From NCBI RefSeq assembly GCF_030411955.1, contig NZ_JASNRA010000021.1, positions 1 to 64,000 on the forward strand: a stretch of DNA of 64,000 bases. Direction: 5' to 3'. Positions 38,026 through 48,403 of this stretch are shown here, in pieces (positions within the stretch are counted from its first letter, which is position 1; every line of letters begins with the position of its first letter). The notes under the pieces are model-generated. The model was not told where the DNA came from, did no database searches, and saw nothing but the letters and a program-made list of their open reading frames with translations. This DNA comes from Massilia sp. YIM B02443. Lineage in GTDB: Bacteria > Pseudomonadota > Gammaproteobacteria > Burkholderiales > Burkholderiaceae_D. Made by a program: the position numbers and the translations under genes.

Positions 38026-38062
38026 AGCCCGCCCGCGTCCTGCGCCGGCGGGCTTGCTTTTA
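38026..38062 (+). terminator. Terminator of the repeat-built stress-type gene
   Basis: An 8-bp stem (AGCCCGCC / GGCGGGCT) with a 13-nt loop is followed by TGCTTTTAT, 38 bp after the stop at 37988. Together with the next hairpin it insulates two convergent genes. Confidence 0.75.
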
Positions 38063-38081
38063 TGTGCGTGCAGCCACACGC

Positions 38082-38114
38082 AAAAACGCCCCGGCCACCG
38101 CAACGGCCGGGGCG
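38082..38114 (-). terminator. Terminator of the ClpP-like gene
   Basis: A perfect 10-bp stem (CGCCCCGGCC / GGCCGGGGCG) with an 8-nt loop is followed on the - strand by TTTTT. It lies 17 bp past the ClpP-like stop and forms a back-to-back terminator pair with the 38026-38062 hairpin. Confidence 0.85.
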
Positions 38115-38130
38115 CCGGTCGCTACCGGCT

Positions 38131-38691
38131 TCAGATATTGCGCAGCACCGCGCCTTTCGGCGGGCGAAAGTCGGCCACGTCGTGAATCATCTTGGCCTTC
38201 TTGGCGTCGCGCGCGGTCAGGTGCAGGTCGCCATACTGGTGCACGCTCCACTGCTCGGGCGACAATTCGATCTCCTTGCGCAGGATCGACTCGGTGCGGG
38301 CGTCGTCGGCGCGCAGGCCTTCGACGATGATGTTGAGCGCGTCCGGGCGCGAGCCGGGCGAGGCGGTCGCGTGCGATTTGTGGATCATGAAGCGCGCCGT
38401 CTCGCTGGCATAGCGGCGCGAGCCGGCCAGGTACAGTACCACCGCGATCGACGCCACCGCACCGCCGTTGTACATCACGAACTTGATCGGCGAGCTGGCC
38501 ATGAAGTTATACAGGCACAAGCCATCGCTGACGTAGCCGCCGTTCGATTGCAGCAGCACGTGGGCGGTGTCGATGCCGTCTTCGGTCATGCCGGCCACGG
38601 CCTCGAACATGCGGTGCACCATATCGCTGTTGACGTCGCCCGACAGCGTGAACCAGGCTTCCTTTTCCTGCACTGAGGTATCTTCGTTCAT
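38131..38691 (-). CDS. ClpP-fold serine peptidase-like protein
   Basis: A 186-residue protein with the ClpP/crotonase fold. A catalytic triad can be placed by alignment: Ser81 in GAVASIAV, His104 in MIHKSH and Asp155 in GDLHLT, matching ClpP Ser, His and Asp positions. GGYVSDGLCLYNFMASSPI fits the ClpP region before the catalytic serine. It diverges strongly from housekeeping ClpP, and no clpX or tig gene is adjacent, so partner and substrate are unknown. The ATG at 38691 (MNEDTSVQEK) is chosen; upstream codons look non-coding. It is divergent from the glycine-riboswitch promoter. Confidence 0.82.
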   Translation of the reverse strand: MNEDTSVQEKEAWFTLSGDVNSDMVHRMFEAVAGMTEDGIDTAHVLLQSNGGYVSDGLCLYNFMASSPIKFVMYNGGAVASIAVVLYLAGSRRYASETARFMIHKSHATASPGSRPDALNIIVEGLRADDARTESILRKEIELSPEQWSVHQYGDLHLTARDAKKAKMIHDVADFRPPKGAVLRNI

Positions 38692-38840
38692 AGTATTGTT
38701 CCGCTTGCAAATTGGATGGAACAAGTTTAACAAATCACGTAAATCCGGTTGGATGCCAACTATCAATAGTGCGAAGCAATGCTTTCAGGAACCAAATTTG
38801 CCGGTTCACGGTATTCAAGCGAGGGCGGCCCCTTCTCCGG

Positions 38841-38869
38841 TTGACAGCCACCCTTGCCTGACATATCCT
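38841..38869 (+). promoter_or_regulatory. Sigma70 promoter of the gcvTHP operon
   Basis: A perfect TTGACA at 38841-38846, a 17-bp spacer and TATCCT at 38864-38869 form a convincing promoter. Predicted transcription starts near 38876, exactly where the riboswitch begins. Confidence 0.75.
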
Positions 38870-38879
38870 CCGCACTCTT

Positions 38880-39075
38880 GACAGGGAGAGCGCAGCCAGG
38901 CTGCCGCCGAAGGGGCACTTACCCATAAACTCTCAGGCAAAAGGACCGGTCAGGGAACGGCGGCGCACTGCGCGGCCGGCTCAACTCTGGAGAGCGGTCG
39001 CAGCGCGGCCCACCGAAGGGGCAGGCGGAACCGGACACCGGCCGCTATCTCTCAGGTACCAAGGACAGAGGGGTC
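38880..39075 (+). ncRNA. Tandem glycine riboswitch (gcvT element)
   Basis: Two glycine aptamers lie in series in the 5' leader of gcvT. Aptamer 1 (about 38880-38955) contains GGGAGAGCG, CCGAAGGGGCA and ACTCTCAGGCAAAAGGAC. Aptamer 2 (about 38986-39075) contains GGAGAGCGG, CCGAAGGGGCA, CTCTCAGGTACCAAGGACAG and AGAGG. These are the conserved core strings of the gcvT motif. Glycine binding switches on expression of the cleavage enzymes. No terminator hairpin with a T-run lies between aptamer 2 and the gcvT start at 39129, so control of translation initiation is more likely than attenuation. Confidence 0.93.
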
Positions 39076-39128
39076 GACAGCGCATGGCGAACCGCCGTGC
39101 GCGCCCCCTATTACTGCCCGAGGATTCC

Positions 39129-40259
39129 ATGACGCTCAAAGCGACCCCGCTCAATTCCGCACACCGCTCCCTTGGGGCCAAGATGGTCGACTTCGGCGGC
39201 TGGGACATGCCGGTCAACTACGGCTCCCAGATCGAAGAGCACAACGCGGTGCGCGGCGACGCCGGCATGTTCGACGTCTCGCACATGTGCGTGGTGGACA
39301 TCAAGGGCGCCAATACCCGCTCCTTCCTGCGCGGCCTTCTCGCCAACAACGTCGACAAGCTGCAGGTGCCGGGCAAGGCCCTGTACTCGTGCATGCTCAA
39401 TCCCGAAGGCGGCGTGATCGACGACCTGATCGTCTACTTCCTGGCCGAAGACTGGTTCCGCATCGTCGTCAACGCCGGCACCGCCGACAAGGACGTGGCC
39501 TGGATGAACCAGCAGAACACCGCCACCAACAGCGGCCTCACCATCACCCAGCGCCGCGACGGCAACGACCCGATCGCCCTGATCGCGGTGCAGGGCCCGA
39601 ACGCCCGCGCCAAGGTGTGGGACGTGCTGCCGACCACCAGGGAAGCGACCGAGAACCTCAAGCCGTTCAACGCCGCCATCGTGCCTGACACCGCATTCGG
39701 CGAAGCGATGGTCGCGCGCACCGGCTACACCGGCGAAGACGGCTTCGAGATCGGCGTGCCGGCATCGCAGGCCGAAGCGCTGTGGAACGCCTTCGCCGCC
39801 GCCGGCATCAAGCCGGCCGGCCTGGGTGCGCGCGATACGCTGCGTCTGGAAGCCGGCATGAACCTGTATGGCCAGGACATGGACGAAACCGTCAACCCGC
39901 TCGACGCCGGCCTGGCCTGGACCATCGACCTGGTCTCGGAACGCGACTTCATCGGCAAGGCAGCGCTGCAGGCCAAGGGCCAGCAATCGCAGTTCGTCGG
40001 CCTGATCCTGCGCGAAAAAGGCGGCATCCTGCGCGCCCACCAGCGCGTGGTCGCCGCCTCGGGCAAGGAATCGGGACAATTCGGCGAAATCACCAGCGGC
40101 ACCTTCAGCCCGAGCATGCAGCAGGCGATCGCGCTGGCGCGCGTGCCGATGGACGTGGCGGTCGGCGACACCGTGCACGTGATCATCCGCGACAAGCAGC
40201 TGGCGGCCAGCGTGGTCAAGCTGCCGTTCGTGCGCAACGGTAAAATCCTGGCTGCCTGA
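39129..40259 (+). CDS. gcvT: Glycine cleavage system T protein (aminomethyltransferase)
   Basis: A 376-residue T protein that moves the methylene carbon from the H-protein-bound aminomethyl group to tetrahydrofolate, releasing ammonia. Family stretches are present: HRSLGAKMVDFGGWDMPVNY near 12-31, GDAGMFDVSHM near 44-54, and RTGYTGEDGFEI near 197-208. The ATG at 39129 follows GAGGA and is preferred to an upstream ATG that lies in the riboswitch tail. It is the first gene of gcvT-gcvH-gcvP, under glycine riboswitch control. Confidence 0.95.
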   Translation: MTLKATPLNSAHRSLGAKMVDFGGWDMPVNYGSQIEEHNAVRGDAGMFDVSHMCVVDIKGANTRSFLRGLLANNVDKLQVPGKALYSCMLNPEGGVIDDLIVYFLAEDWFRIVVNAGTADKDVAWMNQQNTATNSGLTITQRRDGNDPIALIAVQGPNARAKVWDVLPTTREATENLKPFNAAIVPDTAFGEAMVARTGYTGEDGFEIGVPASQAEALWNAFAAAGIKPAGLGARDTLRLEAGMNLYGQDMDETVNPLDAGLAWTIDLVSERDFIGKAALQAKGQQSQFVGLILREKGGILRAHQRVVAASGKESGQFGEITSGTFSPSMQQAIALARVPMDVAVGDTVHVIIRDKQLAASVVKLPFVRNGKILAA

Positions 40260-40324
40260 ATTCAGGCCGCGACAAAATAACAAACCCATATATTCATAGC
40301 CTCACCATCCTTAGGAGCTCCAGC

Positions 40325-40705
40325 ATGAACATCCCAGCCGACCTGAAATACACCGAATCGCACGAGTGGGTGCGCCGCGAAGAAGACGGCACCCTGACCG
40401 TCGGCATCACCGAGTACGCGCAGGACGCGCTGGGCGACATCGTGTTCGTCGAGCTGCCGCAGGTCGGCAAGGCATTCACCGCCGGCGACGACGCCGCCGT
40501 GGTGGAATCGGTGAAGGCCGCCAGCGACATCTACGCGCCGGTCTCGGGGACCGTCACCGCCGTCAACCAGCCGGTCGCCGACGCGCCCGACTCGATCAAC
40601 TCGGACGCCTACGGCGCCTGGCTGTTCAAGCTGCAGCCGTCGGATGCCGCCGCCTACGACAAGCTGCTGGATGCCGACGCTTACGGCAAGACCACCGATC
40701 ACTGA
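40325..40705 (+). CDS. gcvH: Glycine cleavage system H protein (lipoyl carrier)
   Basis: A 126-residue carrier protein that shuttles the aminomethyl intermediate between P, T and L proteins on a lipoyl arm. The lipoylated residue is Lys64 in VVESVKAASDIYAPVSG. The N-terminal KYTESHEWVR and C-terminal SDAYGAWLFKLQP are typical. A strong TAGGAG precedes the ATG. It lies 65 bp after gcvT and 115 bp before gcvP, with no terminator in either space. Confidence 0.95.
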   Translation: MNIPADLKYTESHEWVRREEDGTLTVGITEYAQDALGDIVFVELPQVGKAFTAGDDAAVVESVKAASDIYAPVSGTVTAVNQPVADAPDSINSDAYGAWLFKLQPSDAAAYDKLLDADAYGKTTDH

Positions 40706-40820
40706 TCGAGCCATGTAGTACCGGCCGCTCTTCGGGGCGGCCGCAATTTGCAGCACCGACTTTCGCAGCACCGACTTCTCCATCCAACGACGCCGCACGG
40801 CGCCAGACCAAGTCCCTACC

Positions 40821-43703
<2,883 letters not shown>

Positions 43704-43732
43704 TCGCTCGCACACCGTGCGTCAGTCATGAA

Positions 43733-43763
43733 AACATCCCCGCCGAGCGCGGGGATGTTTTTT
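43733..43763 (+). terminator. Rho-independent terminator of gcvTHP
   Basis: An 11-bp perfect stem (AACATCCCCGC / GCGGGGATGTT) with a 5-nt loop and TTTTTT on the + side, 30 bp after gcvP. AAAA on the left makes it also usable on the - strand for the convergent chemoreceptor-like gene ending at 43784. Confidence 0.92.
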
Positions 43764-43783
43764 CGTGGTGAAGGAAAACCGGA

Positions 43784-45487
43784 TTACTTGCGGCTCGACG
43801 CCAGCCGCAAATGCGACGCCGGATGGCGCCGCCGTTCGCGCGTCGGCTGCCGCTCGCGCGCCGCCTCGTCGAGCGCGCTTTTGCCGTCACTGCTGCGCCG
43901 CATCGGCTGCAAGCTCGGCGCCCCCTCCTCCAGCCTGAACCCCGCCATGGTCCGCGACAGGGTCAGCGCCTGCAACTGCAGCGTGCGCGCCGCGCTGGCG
44001 GCTTCCTCCACCAGCGTGCAGTTCTGGCGCGTCACCTGGTCCATCCTGACGATCGCCCCGCTCACTTCCTGCAGGTTGCTGGCCTGGCCCTGGCTGGTCG
44101 CGCCGATGCGGCTGACAATGTCCTCCACCTCGCGCACCGAGCTGGCGATGCGCTCCATGCTGCTGCCGGCTTGCGCGGCCCAGGCGGCACCGCCGTCCAT
44201 CTCGGCCACCGACTGCGCCACCAGGGTGCGGATCTCGCGCGCCGACGCCGCCACCCGCCGCGCCAGCGCCCGCACCTCGGCCGCCACCGCAGACAGCCCG
44301 GCGCCGGCGCCATCGTCGGCCTCAATCCGCACGCGCGACGCGTCCAGCGCCGCATTCAGGGCCAGGGTGCCGGTCTCGCTGGCCACCGCATCGAGCTGGT
44401 CGACGATGTCGGCCACCCGCTGCGCGCTGCGCTTGCCCGAGGCCAGCGTCGCCACCAGCCGCTCGACCACGTCGCCGCCCTGGTGCGCGACGTCGGCCGC
44501 GCTCACCGCAAGGCGGTTGGCGGCGCGCGCGTCGCCCTCGGTGAGGCTGACGGTGACGGCCAGGTCCTGCATGCTGCCTTCGGCCCCGGCCAGCGAACCG
44601 GCGCGGTAGACGGCGCGGCTGCCCAGGCTCAGGCTGCCCAATTTGATGTCGCGCGAGGCGGCGCCGATCTGGCGCGCCGATTCGACGATGGTGCGCAGCG
44701 TGCCGTTCAGGTGGCGGATGCTGGCGTCCAGCAGGCGCGACGAGTCGCCGATCTCGTCGCTGCCGTAGTCGCGCTCGCGCACCGTCAGGTCGCCGCTGGC
44801 CAGGTCGCTGGCGGCCGCCGTGATGCCGCGGATCTCGCCCAGCAGGTAGCGCCGCACGGCGAAGGTGATCGCCAGCGACAGCCCGATCGCCAGCAGCACC
44901 ACCGCCGGCGTCAGGAACGAGATCATTCGGAAGTCGGTCTTGGCGCTGTTCGAAGCCTGGCGCGACAGCGCTTCTTCGAGCGCGGTCAGGTCGCTCAGGC
45001 GCTGCGCCACCAGCGAAAACGCGCCTTCGGCCTTGAGCATGGCGTTGGCGCCGATCGAGCCGTCCAGCGGCGCCATCTCGATCACCTCGCGCACCGCGCG
45101 CGCATAGCGCCGGTGCGCGATCGCGGCCTGCTCCACGTGGCGGTCTTCGGCCGGGCTGGCGGTGGACCGACCCAGCGCATCCAGGCCGGCGGCGATGCGC
45201 TGGTGCTGGGCCAGGATGTCCTGGCGCAGCGGTTCGGTGCGCGCCAACGGGAAGCTGCCGCCCATCCAGCTCAGCAGGCGGTAGATGTCGGCGTGCGCCT
45301 TCTGCGACTGCGCGGCCAGGCCGCTGGCGGCGCGCATGCTGGCGGCGCGCTGGCCGACGATGGTTTCCAGCGACGCGTTCTGGCGCAGCATCGCGTAGTA
45401 CGAGGCGATCGACAGCAGCACCAGCAACAGCAGCACGGCGCCGGGCGCGAGCAGCAACTTGGGACCGATGCGGAGGCGGGCCAGCAT
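43784..45487 (-). CDS. Methyl-accepting chemotaxis-like protein with altered signalling tip
   Basis: A 567-residue transducer: transmembrane helix 1 (about 11-30), a four-helix-type periplasmic domain, transmembrane helix 2 (about 189-209), HAMP, and a long cytoplasmic coiled coil. The hairpin tip, usually [20 protein letters not shown]-type, here reads ETGTLALNAALDASRVRIEA followed by DDGAGAGLSAVAAEVR. That is about four residues longer and has lost the usual E-x-GRGF centre that contacts CheA and CheW. There is no C-terminal CheR-binding pentapeptide; the tail is basic and Ser/Arg-rich. It may signal to another partner. No che genes are in the window. Confidence 0.8.
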   Translation of the reverse strand: MLARLRIGPKLLLAPGAVLLLLVLLSIASYYAMLRQNASLETIVGQRAASMRAASGLAAQSQKAHADIYRLLSWMGGSFPLARTEPLRQDILAQHQRIAAGLDALGRSTASPAEDRHVEQAAIAHRRYARAVREVIEMAPLDGSIGANAMLKAEGAFSLVAQRLSDLTALEEALSRQASNSAKTDFRMISFLTPAVVLLAIGLSLAITFAVRRYLLGEIRGITAAASDLASGDLTVRERDYGSDEIGDSSRLLDASIRHLNGTLRTIVESARQIGAASRDIKLGSLSLGSRAVYRAGSLAGAEGSMQDLAVTVSLTEGDARAANRLAVSAADVAHQGGDVVERLVATLASGKRSAQRVADIVDQLDAVASETGTLALNAALDASRVRIEADDGAGAGLSAVAAEVRALARRVAASAREIRTLVAQSVAEMDGGAAWAAQAGSSMERIASSVREVEDIVSRIGATSQGQASNLQEVSGAIVRMDQVTRQNCTLVEEAASAARTLQLQALTLSRTMAGFRLEEGAPSLQPMRRSSDGKSALDEAARERQPTRERRRHPASHLRLASSRK

Positions 45488-45742
45488 GGCTCAGACTCGC
45501 GATTGGCAGTGGGAGATCGGCGCGCTCTTGAGCCGCGGAGTGCGGGCGGAAAGGGAAATGGGCATGTCGTTCTCCGGTTGAGGTGCATCGAAGCGGCTCG
45601 ATGCACCTGACGACGTTACCGCATTGATCTTGGGAATTATTTGCTCAGGCGCAAATCGACTTTTGGAATGGCGCCCGCCGTGTCTCCACTGTGGCGTGCG
45701 CGACAGTGCCCTCCCCATGCAGGTGCAGCGTGCGAACGCCGA

Positions 45743-47287
45743 TCATGCCGCGTGCATGCGCCAGCGCTCGGCCCAGACCTCGGCTTGTTCCTCTTCGCCA
45801 CGCGCGCCGAGCCATGCGTGAGCGCGCTCGCAGGCGGCGCCGGTCGCATCCGGATCGAGCGCAATGGCGCGCTCGAACAGCGCCAGCCCTTCGCGCTCAT
45901 CGTGCTTCAGACGTTCCACCGCTTCCAGGAACAGTCCCACGGCGTGGTCCGGATTGACGACATTGAAGGCGGCCAGCGCCTCACGCAGGTCGACGTCGGG
46001 CTCACGGTTCATGGTCAGACGCAGCATCTCGAGTTCCTGCCCGGCGTCGCGCGTCTCCAGCGCGCGCAGCGTCGCCAGTTGCTCGCGTTCGCCCTGCACG
46101 TGGGTGAAGCGCTGCGACCACGGTTCGGCCAGGTCGCTGGCCCACTGCGCCTGCAGTTCGGCGCGCAGCCCGGCCAGGCCAGTGCCAAACCAGGCCTGGG
46201 CCGCGGACGCGCCGCCGAGCGCCGGCGGCAGCAGCTGGTGCGAGGCAGCGTCGTGGGCCAATGCGGCCAGGCGCGCGCGCAGCGTCGGATGGGTGTCGGC
46301 GAAATGGCCCTCGCGGTCCAGCGCTTCGTCGAGCCAGCCCTGCAGCGTTGCGTCTTCGCAGCGCAGGCGCGCATCCTCGGCCCAGCCGTGCAGCAGGTCC
46401 GGCGGCGGCGTGGCCTGGTGGTCAGCGCGCTCCAGCGCCGCCTCGACGTATTGCTGGTAGTGCGGCGCCACCAGGTTGACGCGCTTGAGGGCATGCGCGG
46501 CGCTGGCGGCGCCCACCAGCTCGGCCGAGGCGGCGTCGGCGCGGTATTCGTCGGCGCGCGCCAGCACGTAGGTGTAGGCATTGAAGTAAGGCGCGTACCA
46601 GCGCACCAGCGGCGAGACCAATTTCGCCGACCAGCCTTGGAAGTGGTCGAGGTGGGCCTGGATCGTGCTCCAGGTATGGCGCAGGCGGTAGATGAATGCC
46701 GAGAAGCGCCCGTGGGCGCCGGCGAGATGGCCGTATTCGTGGGCCACCACTGCCAGCGCTTCTTCCGGCGCCAGGCACTCGAGCAAGGGCAATCCCAGCA
46801 GCAGGTAGTTGCGTGGGAAGCCGACCAGGCCGAAGGCCGGACGCTGGATCACGGCCGCGTTGACCTCGTTAATCACCAGCACCCGGTGAAAGCGCGGCCC
46901 GGCCATGCGCCGGCGCATATCGTCCAGCGCCGCGAACAATTCCGGCGCTTCGTCGCGCCGCAAGACGCGCCCCTCGGGCTCGGGAAAGCGCGCAAAGAGC
47001 GAACCGAGCGCCGACTTGAGCGTGTACCAGAGCGGGATCGCGAGCAGGAACAGGAGCTTGCCCAGCTTGGCCAGCAGCAGGAGCAGCAGGCCGCCGCCGC
47101 TCCAGGCCAGCGCGGCGACGACGCCGACCAGCGCCACCAGCCCGAAGCCGAGCGTGGCCAGCACCACGGCGATGATGCCAAAGCCCAGCACCGCCAGCAG
47201 CGCCACCCTGGCCCGGTAGCGGCCGGGCGCGGCAGCGCTTTCCTGTTCGAGGCGCGCGACCATGCGCTGGAACTGGTCGATCTCCAT
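45743..47287 (-). CDS. M48-family membrane zinc peptidase
   Basis: A 514-residue membrane protein with two or three hydrophobic segments near the N-terminus (about 27-60 and 63-90), then an M48/HtpX-type peptidase domain. The zinc motif HEYGH is at 183-187, with a likely third ligand Glu in ARADEYRADAASAEL about 60 residues later. The C-terminal half (about 330-514) is helical and ends in a TPR-like segment (LFERAIALDPDATGAACERA). M48 enzymes degrade damaged membrane or envelope proteins. The ATG at 47287 follows AGGAG; the upstream in-frame ATG was rejected. Divergent from the DUF3108 gene. Confidence 0.85.
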   Translation of the reverse strand: MEIDQFQRMVARLEQESAAAPGRYRARVALLAVLGFGIIAVVLATLGFGLVALVGVVAALAWSGGGLLLLLLAKLGKLLFLLAIPLWYTLKSALGSLFARFPEPEGRVLRRDEAPELFAALDDMRRRMAGPRFHRVLVINEVNAAVIQRPAFGLVGFPRNYLLLGLPLLECLAPEEALAVVAHEYGHLAGAHGRFSAFIYRLRHTWSTIQAHLDHFQGWSAKLVSPLVRWYAPYFNAYTYVLARADEYRADAASAELVGAASAAHALKRVNLVAPHYQQYVEAALERADHQATPPPDLLHGWAEDARLRCEDATLQGWLDEALDREGHFADTHPTLRARLAALAHDAASHQLLPPALGGASAAQAWFGTGLAGLRAELQAQWASDLAEPWSQRFTHVQGEREQLATLRALETRDAGQELEMLRLTMNREPDVDLREALAAFNVVNPDHAVGLFLEAVERLKHDEREGLALFERAIALDPDATGAACERAHAWLGARGEEEQAEVWAERWRMHAA

Positions 47288-47369
47288 GGGCTGCTCCTGT
47301 TGCGATGTCAATACAGTGGACGAGTATAGATCGGCCGTGCCGCAAAGATACTCGCGCAATGTCACGCGA

Positions 47370-47400
47370 TTGACTGCGCGCAGGAGTCAGCGGCTACACT
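47370..47400 (+). promoter_or_regulatory. Candidate promoter giving a near-leaderless DUF3108 transcript
   Basis: TTGACT (47370-47375) and TACACT (47395-47400) are 19 bp apart. The ATG at 47407 lies only 6 bp past the -10 box, so if this promoter is used the mRNA would start at or next to the start codon. No Shine-Dalgarno is visible, which fits. The long spacer lowers confidence. Confidence 0.35.
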
Positions 47401-47406
47401 AGCGCC

Positions 47407-48396
47407 ATGAGTGTTTCCCGCATTTCCGTCCTTCTGGCGCGGCACCGGCGCCTGCTGGCGCTCGGCCTGCTGTCGCTGCTGCTGCACTTGCTGGCGCTGG
47501 CCTGGATCGACCGCCGCCTGGACTTGCCGCCGCCGAGCGCTGGCAGCACCACGTTGGCCGTGCGCCTGGCGCATGTGGTTGCGCCCACGGCGTCGACGCA
47601 ACCGGAACCCGCCCCCGCGTCGCCCGCTCCATCGCCCGAACCGCTCAACGAGCCGCCGCTCCTGGTGCCGCGCGCACCGTCAGCCGACGCGCGCGCGGCA
47701 GCGCCACCCGAGATCGCGCCCGACGTCGCCCCCGACGCGCTGCCCGGTCAGCAAGGCGTCGCCTTCCGCTCCCGGATGCCGGCGCGCTATCGCGTCACGC
47801 CGCCGCCCTCGATGCGCCTGAGCTACACAGTCACCGGTGCATCGGGCGATGCGACGCTGACCTGGCGCAGCGACGGCAATCGCTACGACCTGCAAATGGA
47901 CGGGATATTGGGAACGCGCAGCAGCAGCGGCAGGATCGACGACGCCGGCATCGCGCCCGCGCAGGCAACCGAAGAACACGGCGCCGGCTCGGTCACCACC
48001 CGCTTCGACCGCGCCGCCGGCACCGTGCAAACCGGCTTGGATACCCACGCGCAGCGCCTGGCCGAAGGCAGCCAGGACACCGCCTCGCTGCTGGCGCAGC
48101 TGGCCGGCATGGGCCTGGCCGATCCGAGCCAGATGCGCGACGTATTGGAGTTCTGGGTCGCCGGCGCCAACGGCGCGCATATCGAACGCTATCGCGTGAT
48201 CGGACCGGAACGGATCGCGACCGGCGCCGGCGAGATGGAGACGGTGCGCCTGGCGCGCATCGGGGAAGCCGGCGAACGCCGGCTGGAGGTATGGCTGGCG
48301 CCGGGCCAATCGTGGATGCCCGTGCAGCTGCGCATCCACGAACCGAACGGCGCGGCGCGCACGCAGACGCTGGCCGCGATCGGGCCAGCATCGTAG
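47407..48396 (+). CDS. DUF3108-family protein
   Basis: A 329-residue protein with one N-terminal membrane anchor (about 15-35), a Pro/Ala-rich spacer (about 60-110; TASTQPEPAPASPAPSPEP) and a periplasmic C-terminal domain (about 125-325) of the DUF3108 type. Typical pieces are MRLSYTVTGASGDATLTWR, NRYDLQMDG and EVWLAPGQSWMPVQLRI. The function is unknown; relatives are predicted lipid- or envelope-linked beta-barrel-like domains. It converges with prfC with only 7 bp between stop codons. No clear ribosome-binding site precedes the ATG. Confidence 0.8.
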   Translation: MSVSRISVLLARHRRLLALGLLSLLLHLLALAWIDRRLDLPPPSAGSTTLAVRLAHVVAPTASTQPEPAPASPAPSPEPLNEPPLLVPRAPSADARAAAPPEIAPDVAPDALPGQQGVAFRSRMPARYRVTPPPSMRLSYTVTGASGDATLTWRSDGNRYDLQMDGILGTRSSSGRIDDAGIAPAQATEEHGAGSVTTRFDRAAGTVQTGLDTHAQRLAEGSQDTASLLAQLAGMGLADPSQMRDVLEFWVAGANGAHIERYRVIGPERIATGAGEMETVRLARIGEAGERRLEVWLAPGQSWMPVQLRIHEPNGAARTQTLAAIGPAS

Positions 48397-48403
48397 CCGG
48401 AGC

